This document shows positions 14,364 to 24,408 of a stretch of DNA of 64,000 nt, piece by piece. Within the stretch, counting starts at the first letter, position 1, and every line of letters starts with the position of its first letter. The DNA is from Candidatus Sulfotelmatobacter sp. (GTDB lineage: Bacteria; Acidobacteriota; Terriglobia; Terriglobales; Acidobacteriaceae): assembly GCA_030041475.1 (NCBI GenBank), contig JASHNU010000051.1, forward strand, positions 122,308-186,307. The letters run 5' to 3'. The notes beneath the pieces are model-generated. The model was not told where the DNA came from and did no database searches. It saw nothing but the letters and a program-made list of their open reading frames with translations. The position numbers were made by a program, and so were the translations under genes.

Positions 14364-17300
14364 ATGATGGCCGATCGATTTATTGTGTACGCGCTCCGGA
14401 GGGAGCCCATCGTGCGAACCATCATGCTCGCCGTTCTAATCGCCAGTCTTTTCCTTTCCACATCTGCCATTTCCGCATCTGCCCAGAAACATCAATCAAA
14501 ACCCGGCACCGAGGCCAGCCAGAAGCAGGCCGAGTCTGAAAAGCCGGCCGAGGCCGCCAAGCCGTCCGCTGATGCCGATCAGGACGATAACGCCTGGCAG
14601 GGTCCGTGGCGAGGTATGCAGTACCGGTTAGTGGGTCCGTTCCGAGGCGGCCGTGTCGTAGCCGTCTCGGGTGTCGTCGGTCAGGACGACACCTACTATT
14701 TCGGCGCGGTCGCCGGTGGTGTCTGGAAAACCACCGACGGAGGCCTCAGCTGGAAGCCGATTTTCGACAAGACGAAAGACGCATCTCCGGCCATCGGCGC
14801 CATCGCCGTTTCCGAGTCCGATCCTAATGTGATTTACGTCGGCACCGGCGAGGCGTGCATTCGCGGCAACATCGTTGGCGGCAACGGCGTGTACAAATCC
14901 ATTGACGCCGGCAAGACGTGGAAGTTCGTCGGCCTTCCCGACACTCACTCCATTGGCCGCTTGATCGTCGACCCAAAAAATCCTGACGTCGTCTTCGTCG
15001 CCGCGCTCGGCCATCCTTTTGCCGATAACGAAGAGCGCGGCATCTTCCGCTCGCGCGATGGCGGCAAGACCTGGGACAAAGTTCTCTACAAGGACGCCAA
15101 GAGCGGCGGCATCGACGTTACCTTCGACCCGACCAATTCCAACACTCTCTTTGCCGCTCTCTGGCAGGCGCGCCGCTCGCCCTGGGGCATGGACAGCGGC
15201 GGTCCCGGCAGCGGCCTTTACAAATCGATCGACGGCGGCACCACCTGGAAAGAGTTAAAAGGCCACGGCCTTCCGGAAGGCATTCTGGGGCGCATCGGCG
15301 TGACGGTTTCCGGCGCCGATCCCAACCGCGTGTGGGCCGTGATCGAAGCCGAGAAAGGCGGAATCTACCGTTCCGACGACGCTGGCGATTCCTGGCGCAT
15401 CCTGACCGACGATCACCGCTTCCGCCAGCGCGCCTGGTACTACTCGCACATTTTTGCCGATCCCAAATCCGTCGACACGGTTTACATTCTGAACACCGCG
15501 GCCTATCGCTCCAACGACGGCGGCAAGACCTTCACTCGCCTGCGCGCGCCGCACGGCGACAATCACGCTCTGTGGATTGATCCCACCAATCCCAAGCGCC
15601 TGATTAACGGCAACGACGGAGGCGCCACCATCTCCACCAACGGCGGAGACAGCTGGACCAGCCTGTACACCCAGCCCACCGCACAGTTCTACCACGTCAC
15701 GACCGACAACCGCTTCCCCTATTACATCTACGGTGCGCAGCAGGATAACTCCACGGTCGGCATCGCCAGCGCCAGCGCCAACGGCGCCATCGATCGTACA
15801 GACTGGTATGACGTGGGCGGAGGCGAGAGTGGTTACATTGCGCCCGATCCCACCGATCCCGAAATCGTTTATGCCGGTTCTTACGGCGGGGAGATTACGC
15901 GCTACGATCACCATACACACGAGGAGCAGTCGATCAATCCCTGGCCAATCAATCCCATCGGATGGGGCGCGGCTGACCTGAAGCATCGCTTCCAGTGGAC
16001 CGAGCCCATCGTCTTTTCGCCCCACGATCCCAAGACCCTGTACTTCGCGGGCGAAGTTCTGTTTAAGACGACCGATGCCGGCATGAACTGGACGATCATC
16101 AGCCCGGACCTGACACGCAACGATAAAGGGAAGCAGGCCGCGTCCGGCGGCCCGATCACGAAAGACAACACGGGCGTCGAGGTCTACGACACGATTTTTT
16201 CGGTGGTGGAATCGCCGGTGCAGAAAGATCTCATCTGGGCCGGCACGGATGACGGGCTGGTCCACATCACACGCGACGGCGGCCAGCACTGGGAGAATGT
16301 CACGCCCAAGGCGATGCCGGAGTGGGGCACAATCAGCATGATCGAAGCTTCTTCGGGCGACGCCGGAACCGCCTACATCGCCGTCGAGCGACACAAGATG
16401 GACGATTTCGCGCCCTACGTCTTCAAGACCACTGACTTCGGCAAAACCTGGACGAAGCTCACGACAGGCCTTCCCGCCAACGACTACGTGCACGCGGTGC
16501 GCATCGATCCGCGGCGCTCGAACCTGCTCTTTGCCGGCACGGAGATGGGCGTCTACGTTTCTTTCGACGACGGCGGGCATTGGCAATCGTTGCAGATCAA
16601 TCTGCCCATGTCTCCGATCAACGATCTCGTCGTCAAAAATAACGATCTGGTCGTCGCCACGCATGGACGTAGCTTCTGGGTTCTCGATGACATCACTCCC
16701 CTGGAGCAGTATGCCGACTCCACTCCCCAGGAAGAGGCGCACCTGTTCAATCCCGCTGCGGCCAATCACACCGCGTTCCGTGGGTCGTTCTTTGCCGCTT
16801 TGGGATTGGGCGGCAGCGTCGGGAAAAATCCGCCAGCGGGAGCAGTTATCGACTACTGGCTGAAGACTTCACTGAAGAAGGAGAAGCCTGAGAAGAAAGA
16901 TGGGGATGCTGCCGCTGGCGGAGATCAGACGAAGCCGGAGGCGGCGAAAGCCGACGAGGCCAAGAAAAATGAAGCGAAGAAAGACGAGGCGAAGAAAGAC
17001 GAGCCGCCGAAAATCACGATTGAAATTCTAGACGCTTCCGGAAAAGTCATCCGCAAGTTCCCAAAGAAAGAGGAGCCTTCCGGACCCGACGACGAAGACT
17101 TCTTCTTCCGCGCCGGCGGCCCGAAAGACCTGCCCGCAGAAGCCGGGCTGAATCGCTTCGTTTGGGATTTGCGATACGAAGGCTCCACGCCCGTTCCGCA
17201 CGCACCGCTATGGGGCGGCGGCAACGACGGCCCTGAAGCTCTGCCCGGAAAATATCAGGTGCGGCTCACCGTGCTGGGCAAGGTCTACACCGCGCCGCTC

Positions 17301-17810
17301 GAAATTCAGCCTGATCCGCGGCTGCAGGTCACGCAGGAAGATCTGGCCAAGCAGTTCGATCTGCTCATCAAGATTCGTGACAAGCAGACCGAGACTGACG
17401 ACGCCATCATCCAGATCCGCGATCTGCGCGACCAGATCACAGCCGTCAACAAGCGCATGAAGAACGATCCGCGCGAGAAAGCCGTCGCCGATCAGGGCAA
17501 AGCTCTCGACAAGAAAATGACCGCGGTCGAAGAAGCGCTCATCCAGACCAAGGCCAAGAGCGGCCAGGACGTGCTCAACTTCCCCGTGCGCCTGAACAAT
17601 CATCTGGCTGCGCTCGCCGGAGTGGTGGAAAGCGCCGACACAGCTCCAACCAAACAGTCCTACGAAGTGTTCGACCAGGTCAGCAAACAGGTGGATGAAC
17701 AACTGGCGAAGTGGAAGGAGATCATCGGGACCGACGTCGTGGCTTACAACAACTTCGTTAAGCAGCAGGATGTTCCCCTGCTGATCCTGGCCCAGCCGGC
17801 CCTATCCTAG
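14364..17810 (+). CDS. Secreted BNR/sortilin-like beta-propeller protein
   Basis: This very large protein (1148 residues) has an N-terminal hydrophobic export signal (IMLAVLIASLFLSTSAISASAQ). Residues ~85-780 are repeated BNR/Asp-box propeller blades, each with an S-x-D-x-G-x-T-W-type turn: TTDGGLSWKPIF, SIDAGKTWKFV, SRDGGKTWDKV, SIDGGTTWKEL, SDDAGDSWRIL, STNGGDSWTSL, TRDGGQHWENV, TTDFGKTWTKL. This arrangement, about 1000 residues with VGPFRGGRVVAVSGV near the start, is a common acidobacterial/Bacteroidetes 'glycosyl hydrolase-like' protein of unproven activity. Residues ~835-880 are a Lys/Glu/Ala-rich linker (DEAKKNEAKKDEAKKDE). A helical C-terminal domain follows. No catalytic residues can be assigned. 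Confidence 0.85.
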   Translation: MMADRFIVYALRREPIVRTIMLAVLIASLFLSTSAISASAQKHQSKPGTEASQKQAESEKPAEAAKPSADADQDDNAWQGPWRGMQYRLVGPFRGGRVVAVSGVVGQDDTYYFGAVAGGVWKTTDGGLSWKPIFDKTKDASPAIGAIAVSESDPNVIYVGTGEACIRGNIVGGNGVYKSIDAGKTWKFVGLPDTHSIGRLIVDPKNPDVVFVAALGHPFADNEERGIFRSRDGGKTWDKVLYKDAKSGGIDVTFDPTNSNTLFAALWQARRSPWGMDSGGPGSGLYKSIDGGTTWKELKGHGLPEGILGRIGVTVSGADPNRVWAVIEAEKGGIYRSDDAGDSWRILTDDHRFRQRAWYYSHIFADPKSVDTVYILNTAAYRSNDGGKTFTRLRAPHGDNHALWIDPTNPKRLINGNDGGATISTNGGDSWTSLYTQPTAQFYHVTTDNRFPYYIYGAQQDNSTVGIASASANGAIDRTDWYDVGGGESGYIAPDPTDPEIVYAGSYGGEITRYDHHTHEEQSINPWPINPIGWGAADLKHRFQWTEPIVFSPHDPKTLYFAGEVLFKTTDAGMNWTIISPDLTRNDKGKQAASGGPITKDNTGVEVYDTIFSVVESPVQKDLIWAGTDDGLVHITRDGGQHWENVTPKAMPEWGTISMIEASSGDAGTAYIAVERHKMDDFAPYVFKTTDFGKTWTKLTTGLPANDYVHAVRIDPRRSNLLFAGTEMGVYVSFDDGGHWQSLQINLPMSPINDLVVKNNDLVVATHGRSFWVLDDITPLEQYADSTPQEEAHLFNPAAANHTAFRGSFFAALGLGGSVGKNPPAGAVIDYWLKTSLKKEKPEKKDGDAAAGGDQTKPEAAKADEAKKNEAKKDEAKKDEPPKITIEILDASGKVIRKFPKKEEPSGPDDEDFFFRAGGPKDLPAEAGLNRFVWDLRYEGSTPVPHAPLWGGGNDGPEALPGKYQVRLTVLGKVYTAPLEIQPDPRLQVTQEDLAKQFDLLIKIRDKQTETDDAIIQIRDLRDQITAVNKRMKNDPREKAVADQGKALDKKMTAVEEALIQTKAKSGQDVLNFPVRLNNHLAALAGVVESADTAPTKQSYEVFDQVSKQVDEQLAKWKEIIGTDVVAYNNFVKQQDVPLLILAQPALS

Positions 17811-17844
17811 CCGCGCTCTTTGCGGCCAGGGTGGGATTCGCGTC

Positions 17845-19698
17845 TCAGCAGCAGCCCATCTTGATCTCGCCCGCGTCCGTCAGGGGAGGCCCAAACGCCT
17901 CCTGAGGCGCGGGCGCGCCGTTCATCACCGCAATCCAGCGCCGTGCCGCGTCGAACACGACCAGTACCACGCCCACGATAAAAACGCTCATCAGGGCGGA
18001 ATCAAGATAGCCGGTGAATACCTGGCCGGGCTTCGCGGTCAGCGGCCAGAAAATGTTCTTGATCGAAAGCACTCCCGCTGTCAGCGTCGTCACACCCACG
18101 AAGCACATCGGCACGAAACTGATCCACGCATATTTTCCCTTGCCCATATTGATCAGGAATGTAGTGACCACCGCCAGCGCGATTGTCGCCAGCAACTGGT
18201 TGCCCGTCCCGAACAGCGGCCAGATGGTCGAAATACTTCCCGTGTAGATCAGATAACCCCAGCCCAGGACCACTAGAAAGCTGGTCACCAAGTTCCCCGG
18301 CCACCAGGCGCTGTTGCCGAACGGTTTGTGTACCTTGCCCATCAGTTCCTGCAACACATAGCGGGCAACGCGTGTGCCCGTGTCCACAGTGGTCAGAATG
18401 AACAGCGCCTCGAACATGATGGCGTAGTGATACCAGTAGCCCATGAGCCGGGCCATGCCCGGCAGGCCACGAAAAATCTGCGCCATTCCGACGGCCAGCG
18501 AAACGGCGCCGCCAGTGCGTCCGGCCAGGGCCTCGCCCACTTCGCGCGAAAATGTGTCCAGGTTGACGGTGGAAAATCCCAGCGTGTGAAAAACCGCTGG
18601 AGTCGTATTAATGGCGAAGTAATCGCCGGGATGCAGCGAGCACGCCGCGATCAGCGCCAGAAGGCCGACCAGAGACTCGCACACCATGGCGCCATAGCCG
18701 ATGAAGCGGGCGTCGGTTTCCTTGTCGAGCATTTTCGGAGTCGTGCCCGACGAGACCAGCGAGTGAAAGCCGGAAATCGCGCCGCACGCGATGGTCACAA
18801 ATAGAAACGGGAAGAGCGGCCCTTTGATGATCGGCCCGCCGCCGTGCACAAACTGCGTAAAATTCGGAAACTGAATGTTGGGGTGCACCACAAATACGCC
18901 AATGACCAGAACGGCAATCGTTCCTAGCTTGACGTAGGTGGAAAGATAATCGCGCGGTTCCAGCACCAGCCAGACGGGAAGAATCGACGCCACCAGTCCG
19001 TAGATCGCCATCAGAATCGTGATCTGATGCGGCGTGAAGGTGAGCGCGCTCGCCGCTGCGGTCTGCGCTACCCAGCGCCCCGCGATCACGCTGCCGATCA
19101 GCAGCACGACTCCAAAAATGCTCGGCCCAGTTACCGTGATTTGTCCGGCATGGCTTTTGAACATCCAGAGGCCCATGACGACTGCGATCGGAATCGTCAT
19201 GCCGATGGTGAAGACGCCCCACGGACTGTTCGACAGCGCATTGACCACGACAATTCCGAGACCGGCCAAAGTCACGAGAAGAATGAAGAGCACCGCGACC
19301 ATCGCCACCAGACCCGCAAAGGGACTGATCTCGGTGCGCGCAACATCAGCCAGCGACCGCCCGCGATGGCGCACCGACGCGACCAGCACAGTAAAGTCCT
19401 GCACACACCCCGCGAGCACTGCACCGACAAGCAGCCACAAAAAACCAGGAGCAAATCCGAACTGCGCTGCCAGGGTGGGCCCGACCAACGGCCCCGCTCC
19501 GGCGATGGCCGCGAAGTGATGCCCGAACAGCACCCACCGCGGCGACGCCACGTAGTTGTGGCCATCCGCAAACAAGTGCCCCGGAGTCGTGCGGCGATCA
19601 TCGAGCGCGAGCGCTTTCGCTGCAATAAACGCGCTGTAGTAGCGGTAGCCGAGAGCAAATACACAAAGCGCTGCCAGCAAAACCGGAAACGTGTTCAT
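17845..19698 (-). CDS. cstA: Carbon starvation protein CstA-type transporter
   Basis: This 617-residue protein has about 16 transmembrane helices. The N-terminus matches CstA (ALGYRYYSAFIAAKALALDD, then TPGHLFADGHNYVASPRWVLFGHHFAAIAGAGPLVGP split across residues 41-77). SGFHSLVSSGTTPKML is the other strong signature. Members take up peptides and pyruvate under carbon limitation. The short C-terminal tail ends in GEIKMGCC with two cysteines. The ATG at 19698 has GGAGTGAG just upstream. It is convergent with the BNR gene and 36 bp from the GGT gene. Confidence 0.95.
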   Translation of the reverse strand: MNTFPVLLAALCVFALGYRYYSAFIAAKALALDDRRTTPGHLFADGHNYVASPRWVLFGHHFAAIAGAGPLVGPTLAAQFGFAPGFLWLLVGAVLAGCVQDFTVLVASVRHRGRSLADVARTEISPFAGLVAMVAVLFILLVTLAGLGIVVVNALSNSPWGVFTIGMTIPIAVVMGLWMFKSHAGQITVTGPSIFGVVLLIGSVIAGRWVAQTAAASALTFTPHQITILMAIYGLVASILPVWLVLEPRDYLSTYVKLGTIAVLVIGVFVVHPNIQFPNFTQFVHGGGPIIKGPLFPFLFVTIACGAISGFHSLVSSGTTPKMLDKETDARFIGYGAMVCESLVGLLALIAACSLHPGDYFAINTTPAVFHTLGFSTVNLDTFSREVGEALAGRTGGAVSLAVGMAQIFRGLPGMARLMGYWYHYAIMFEALFILTTVDTGTRVARYVLQELMGKVHKPFGNSAWWPGNLVTSFLVVLGWGYLIYTGSISTIWPLFGTGNQLLATIALAVVTTFLINMGKGKYAWISFVPMCFVGVTTLTAGVLSIKNIFWPLTAKPGQVFTGYLDSALMSVFIVGVVLVVFDAARRWIAVMNGAPAPQEAFGPPLTDAGEIKMGCC

Positions 19699-19734
19699 GA
19701 CTCACTCCGGTGAGATCAGAATTGTATCCCCGAA

Positions 19735-21405
19735 CTACTTTATTGGAGGAGGCTCCGGAATTGCGGCCCCGTCGGCGCGCGCATCCGATGCTCCATAATT
19801 AATCTTGGTCTTCGAATCGTGCAAAACGGCCTGGCCACGGCCCATCGCCGTCGTATATTCCTTCCGCACATCGAATTGATGCCCCATCGCGGAAAGTTTC
19901 TGCAGCACCTCCGCGGTCACACGCGATTCGATCACGATATTGCACCCATGCTGCGGGTGGACCGTGAAGCGTGCGGTCTCCATCGCCTCCTGAATGTTCA
20001 TCCCGTAGTCGACTACATTGGAAACGAATTGCGCATGCGCCAGCGGCTGGTTTGCTCCTCCCATGATCCCGAATCCGATGTGCCGGTCGCCGCGCTCCAT
20101 GAAGGCCGGAATGATGGTGTGAAATGGCCGCTTGCGCGGCGCTAGCGCATTCGGCGATGACGGATCGAGCGAGAACAGGCCGCCGCGGTCTTGCAGCGCG
20201 AATCCCATGCCACGCACAGCAATCCCCGATCCAAAGGCCTCATAGTTGCTCTGAATCAACGAGACGATGTTCCCCTCGCGATCTACAACCGACAGATACG
20301 TGGTGTCGCTCATGGGCGGACTGCCGGCCGCGACATTGCAGTTCGCTCGCGCGGGATCGATCTGCCGCGCACGCTCCTGCGCGTATTCCTTTGACAGAAT
20401 GCCCCTCACCGGAACTTTCGCAAATCGCGGATCGGCATTGTAGCGCCCTAAATCGGCGTACGCCAGCTTCATGGCCTCGATCTTCTTATGCAGTTCGGCG
20501 GCACTGAGCGGCCCGTCGGGCGACGGTGGCGAAGTCTCCATAATATTCAGCATCTCGAGCGCCGCCATACCTTGACCGTTCGGAGGCAGTTCGTAGATGG
20601 TCCAGCCGCGGTATATTGTCGAGATCGGTTCGACCCACTCTGGCGAAAACTCGGCCAAATCGTCGGCCGCCATCGTTCCGCCAAGGCTCTCCGACGTGCT
20701 CACAATGGCCCGCGCAATTTCGCCTTGGTAAAATGCCTCGGCTCCTTTTTCCGCGACGAGTCGCAGCGCCTTCGCCAAATCATGATTCACGAACACCTGG
20801 CCAACTGCCGGTGCCTTGCCGTCCGGCAAGTAAATCCGCCTTGCTTCCGGATCTTTCGACACCGTCTCCGCGGCGTCGCTCCAGTACGATGCAATAATCT
20901 CCGGGACCGGATAGCCCTCATTGGCATAGAAAATCGCAGACTGAAATAGATCCTTCCATGGCAGGCGTCCGAATTTTTGGTGCAGTGCGTTCCAGCCAGC
21001 GACTGCTCCCGGCACGGTGACGGAATCAATACCGAACTGCGGCATGGCATTCACGTCTCTCGCCTTCAAGTGCACGATGGTCAACCCTTTCGGTGCCCAG
21101 CCGCTGGCGTTCAGCCCGTAGAGCTTGCCGGTCTTGGCGTCCCAGTAAATCGCGAAAAGATCGCCGCCCATGCCATTCATCATGGGCTCGGTGACGCCCA
21201 GAACCGCGTTGGCGGCAATCGCCGCGTCCACGGCCGATCCGCCGCGAGCTAGAATCTGCGACCCCGCCACCGACGCCTGCACGTGGCTGGTGGCCACGAT
21301 CCCGTAGCGGGTGATCACCATGGAGCGTGCGTTGGAGCGGTCCCGTGCGGACATAAGAGATGTGAGCAGCAGCGCGGCGGCTGCAATGCGAAGTGAAAGG
21401 TTCAT
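19735..21405 (-). CDS. ggt: Gamma-glutamyltransferase, exported
   Basis: This 556-residue protein has a signal peptide (MNLSLRIAAAALLLTSLMSA). GGSAVDAAIAANAVLGVTEP and MNGMGGDLFAIYWD are the conserved large-subunit motifs. The autocleavage site is SDTTYLSVVD with the nucleophile Thr368. SNYEAFGSGIAVRGMGFALQ follows, and GGANQPLAHAQFVSNVVDYG lies in the small subunit. The enzyme hydrolyses or transfers the gamma-glutamyl group of glutathione and similar peptides in the periplasm, releasing amino acids. It is in a run with CstA and three amidohydrolases on the same strand, which suggests peptide scavenging. Confidence 0.93.
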   Translation of the reverse strand: MNLSLRIAAAALLLTSLMSARDRSNARSMVITRYGIVATSHVQASVAGSQILARGGSAVDAAIAANAVLGVTEPMMNGMGGDLFAIYWDAKTGKLYGLNASGWAPKGLTIVHLKARDVNAMPQFGIDSVTVPGAVAGWNALHQKFGRLPWKDLFQSAIFYANEGYPVPEIIASYWSDAAETVSKDPEARRIYLPDGKAPAVGQVFVNHDLAKALRLVAEKGAEAFYQGEIARAIVSTSESLGGTMAADDLAEFSPEWVEPISTIYRGWTIYELPPNGQGMAALEMLNIMETSPPSPDGPLSAAELHKKIEAMKLAYADLGRYNADPRFAKVPVRGILSKEYAQERARQIDPARANCNVAAGSPPMSDTTYLSVVDREGNIVSLIQSNYEAFGSGIAVRGMGFALQDRGGLFSLDPSSPNALAPRKRPFHTIIPAFMERGDRHIGFGIMGGANQPLAHAQFVSNVVDYGMNIQEAMETARFTVHPQHGCNIVIESRVTAEVLQKLSAMGHQFDVRKEYTTAMGRGQAVLHDSKTKINYGASDARADGAAIPEPPPIK

Positions 21406-21450
21406 GCTACACCTGCGCGCCGCAGATGAAAGCGCCTAGCAAGCGCTATT

Positions 21451-21497
21451 GTCATCCTGGGCGAGCGCCCTTTGCGAAGCGAAGGATCTGGGCGAGC
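21451..21497 (+). repeat. GTCATCC repeat family, copy 1
   Basis: Starts gtcatcctgggcgagcg, ends gaagcgaaggatctgggcg. The same pattern (GTCATCC[C/T]-GAGCG ... GAGGGA/GGATCT) appears at 31308, 46898 and, inverted, at 52395. It lies between the GGT start and the amidohydrolase stop. Confidence 0.6.
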
Positions 21498-21552
21498 CGC
21501 GCGGCATCGCGTTCTGTGCGACGCAAGAATCGCGCGTTTGGCTCGCTACCGC

Positions 21553-22947
21553 TTACTGCCCCGAGTACTGATCCCGCAACCGCGTCTGCCGTGTGGTCAT
21601 CGGAATTTCTTTCCCCTCGATGAATACTTGCTTTACATCCGTCTTCATATCGAGAGGATCGCCATTGGCCACGACCACATTCGCGGTCTTGCCTACATCG
21701 AGAGATCCCAATTTGTCGGCCACGCCCCAGATTTCGGCCGCGTTCAACGTGATGGCCCTCAATGCCTCGTCATACGGCAGTCCAAACGCCGACGCAAACC
21801 CGGCCTGGTAGGGAAGGTTGCGTGAGTTGTGCGAATCGTAAGAGGCAAACGCAATTTTCACGCCGCGCTTGTACAACTCCGCCGGCAGGCTGTACACCGC
21901 GTCGTAGCGCTCGTAAGGCTTCGGATCTTCGTAGATCGGGCCAACGATCACCGGAACTTTCAGGCTGGCAACGTAATCGAGCACCGATTGCGAATGGCTG
22001 ATGTGGTTTAGCACGAACTTCAAGTTGGATTCCTTCGCCAGGCCGACGGCAACCTGCAGATCATTCGATTCGTCCGCGGCCAGCACAATCATTTTCTTCC
22101 CCTGCAGATATGGCAGCAGCGCTTCGAGCTTCAGGTCGTGCTTGGGAGGGCTGGGCGGCTGCTTCTTGGCCTCTTTATCTTTATCCTCCTTCCCTTTGTC
22201 CTTCTCCTTGTCTTCGGATTTGGCAGAGGGCTCAGACTTGCCTTTCTCGTAATCCTCCCTCTTTTTCTCGTAGTCGGCCCACTTCTGCGCGTAATCCTGT
22301 GCGTCGAGAAAGGCCTGCCGCAGCTGCGCCGCCAGCCCCATGCGTGTCGAAGGGAACTTTCTCCGATCAAAGGGTCCCTGATTTCGGCGCTGTTCGCCGC
22401 TGAAGTTCAGCGGCATAGCAATGTCGCGGATCAGCAGCATTTCTTCCGACGACTTTCCGACCAACTGCACGAACGAATCCTGGCCGGGAAGCGTGTCGCG
22501 GCTGCCGGGTGCGACGACGGCGTTGGTGATGCCGTTGTAGCGCGTCACCGGAATCAGTTCGGACTCTGCATGGAACGCGTCGTAGACGTGCATGTGCGGC
22601 ATGATCTCTTCGCTCGGCTCGATGAAATCGTTCGTCATCTCTTCCGCCGAGATTTCCGTCAGCCCGAGCTGCGTCTCTGAATCGATCAATCCGGGATACA
22701 CGGTCATGCCGGTCACGTCGATCAGGCGCGCGTCCTTCGGAATTTTCACGGAGCTGGCCGCGCCGACGGCAGCGATCTTTCCGTTCTCAATCACGAGCAC
22801 GCCATTCTCGATCGCCCCATGAGAAACCGTGAGCAGCTTGCCGCCGCGCAGGACGATAGGTTTCTGCTGGGCAGCGGCCATCGCGCAGAGAAGCACGAAA
22901 CACGCTACAAGGCGATACACTTGAGAAGAATTGATTCTCCGCATCAC
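21553..22947 (-). CDS. Amidohydrolase-family protein lacking the HxH metal motif
   Basis: This 464-residue protein has a signal peptide (YRLVACFVLLCAMAAAQQ). It has the amidohydrolase composite-domain start (GKLLTVSHGAIENGVLVIENGKIAAVG) and the usual end (GVADKLGSLDVGKTANVVVANGDPL). However, at the point where the family has DxHxH, the sequence is YPGLIDSETQLG, with no histidines. A Lys/Glu-rich stretch (KSEDKEKDKGKEDKDKEAKK) interrupts residues ~235-255. Its stop-start relation with the next gene is a 4-bp overlap, so the two are translated together. It may be a non-catalytic partner of that protein. Confidence 0.85.
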   Translation of the reverse strand: MMRRINSSQVYRLVACFVLLCAMAAAQQKPIVLRGGKLLTVSHGAIENGVLVIENGKIAAVGAASSVKIPKDARLIDVTGMTVYPGLIDSETQLGLTEISAEEMTNDFIEPSEEIMPHMHVYDAFHAESELIPVTRYNGITNAVVAPGSRDTLPGQDSFVQLVGKSSEEMLLIRDIAMPLNFSGEQRRNQGPFDRRKFPSTRMGLAAQLRQAFLDAQDYAQKWADYEKKREDYEKGKSEPSAKSEDKEKDKGKEDKDKEAKKQPPSPPKHDLKLEALLPYLQGKKMIVLAADESNDLQVAVGLAKESNLKFVLNHISHSQSVLDYVASLKVPVIVGPIYEDPKPYERYDAVYSLPAELYKRGVKIAFASYDSHNSRNLPYQAGFASAFGLPYDEALRAITLNAAEIWGVADKLGSLDVGKTANVVVANGDPLDMKTDVKQVFIEGKEIPMTTRQTRLRDQYSGQ

Positions 22948-24260
22948 ATTCCCTCCTTGTAGTGCGGCATGCCGAAGCCCGGCAGTGAGCGGTCGAAGTA
23001 GACATCACCGTCGATGAAGACTCTGTTCGGCACACCGTAACTCGACAGCGGATATCCGTCCCAGATCACCAGGTCCGCATCCTTGCCCACGTCAATTGAG
23101 CCCACGCGGTCCTCCACGCCGATGATCCATGCCGCGTTCAGCGTGATCATCTGCAGCGCTTCCTGCTCGGTTGCGCCGCCGTAGCGCATGGTTTTCGCTG
23201 CTTCCTGGTTCAGGCGACGCGCGAAATCCTCCGAGTCGCTCTTGATGGCCACGTGAACGCCTTTGCGCATGGCCATTACCGCGTTCCACGGAATCGCATC
23301 CCACGCTTCCTGTTTGAAGCCCCACCAGTCCGAGAATGTGGCAATGCCCACGCCCGCCGCTGCTAGCTGATCGGCGACTTTGTAGGCTTCGAGCGCGTGG
23401 TGAAACGCCCGCAGTTTGTAGCCGAACTCTTTGGCCATGGCGATTTCGGTCAGCATTTCGTCGGCGCGATAGCAGTGAATCTGCACCAGCAACTTTCCCC
23501 GCAGCACGTCGGCCAGCGCGTCCAGTTTCAAATCGTGCTTGGGAGGCGTGGCGTCCTTGTCACCATTCTTCACCTTGGCGTCGTACGCATCCCACTCGCG
23601 CATGTAATCCTGCGCCTGCACCAGCGCCTCGCGCTGCACCTCAAAATTTCCCATGCGCGTGGAAGGCAGCTGATCCTTGCTGCCGTAGACCCGCTTCGGA
23701 TTTTCGCCGCTCGCGAATTTGATCGACCGCGGCGCGCCGGGAAACAGCATGGCGTCGCGACCCAGCCCGTACTTGTGCTTGATCACGATGGCCTGCCCGC
23801 CGATCATATTGGCTGAGCCATGCAGCAGCAGCGAAGTCGTCACGCCGCCAGCCAGCCCGTGGTAAATCTCCTTATCCTGATAATCGAAGGCGTCGATCAT
23901 CATCATCTGAGGCGTGACGGGGTTCGTGGCCTCGTTTACGTCGCCATCGAGCGCGATGTGCGAGTGCGAATCGACAATTCCCGGCGTCAGGTATTTGCCG
24001 CCCGCATCGATCACCGTCGCGCTTGCCGGGGCGCTCAAATCCTTTCCGACCGCCGCGATTTTTCCGTCCTTGATGTAGACGCTGCCGTTCTGGATGTTGC
24101 CGTGCGTCGCGGTCATGACCACGGCATTCTTGATCAGCACTTCATTGTGCGCGGAAGGCGCGTCCTGAGCCGCAGCCGCAGCAGCAACTGCAATTAATGC
24201 CAGAGAGAACAGCGCCGACGCGGCAAACCGCCTGTCAGACAAAGGAAAACGAAGAAACAT
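22944..24260 (-). CDS. Secreted metal-dependent amidohydrolase
   Basis: This 438-residue protein has a signal peptide (SALFSLALIAVAAAAAAQ). The amidohydrolase metal motif is intact: TPGIVDSHSHIALDGD has the HxH. AFHHALEAYKVADQL carries further histidines, and IGVEDRVGSIDVGKDADLVIWDG is the conserved C-terminal return to the composite domain. It belongs to the imidazolonepropionase-like group; substrates are probably cyclic amides or dipeptides, not determinable here. It overlaps the following gene (21553-22947) by 4 bp. The pair, one with and one without the metal histidines, recurs as adjacent genes in acidobacteria as far as I recall. Confidence 0.9.
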   Translation of the reverse strand: MFLRFPLSDRRFAASALFSLALIAVAAAAAAQDAPSAHNEVLIKNAVVMTATHGNIQNGSVYIKDGKIAAVGKDLSAPASATVIDAGGKYLTPGIVDSHSHIALDGDVNEATNPVTPQMMMIDAFDYQDKEIYHGLAGGVTTSLLLHGSANMIGGQAIVIKHKYGLGRDAMLFPGAPRSIKFASGENPKRVYGSKDQLPSTRMGNFEVQREALVQAQDYMREWDAYDAKVKNGDKDATPPKHDLKLDALADVLRGKLLVQIHCYRADEMLTEIAMAKEFGYKLRAFHHALEAYKVADQLAAAGVGIATFSDWWGFKQEAWDAIPWNAVMAMRKGVHVAIKSDSEDFARRLNQEAAKTMRYGGATEQEALQMITLNAAWIIGVEDRVGSIDVGKDADLVIWDGYPLSSYGVPNRVFIDGDVYFDRSLPGFGMPHYKEGM

Positions 24261-24408
24261 GGTTGCCCCCTCGTTAGAGACGGAAAGGATTCGATCCCGG
24301 AAAGAAAGCCGATTCTAGTGATCCCGAGCGCGATTTGGCAACGCAAATCTGGCCCGGCCGCAGCAAAACAGAAGACGTGCTCTATGGAGCGGATAACAAA
24401 ACAACGCC

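Noticed and set aside
15255..16769. 504-codon minus-strand frame opposite the BNR-propeller gene
   Set aside because: The plus-strand protein has clear Asp-box repeats; the antisense frame has no domain and only reflects codon bias.
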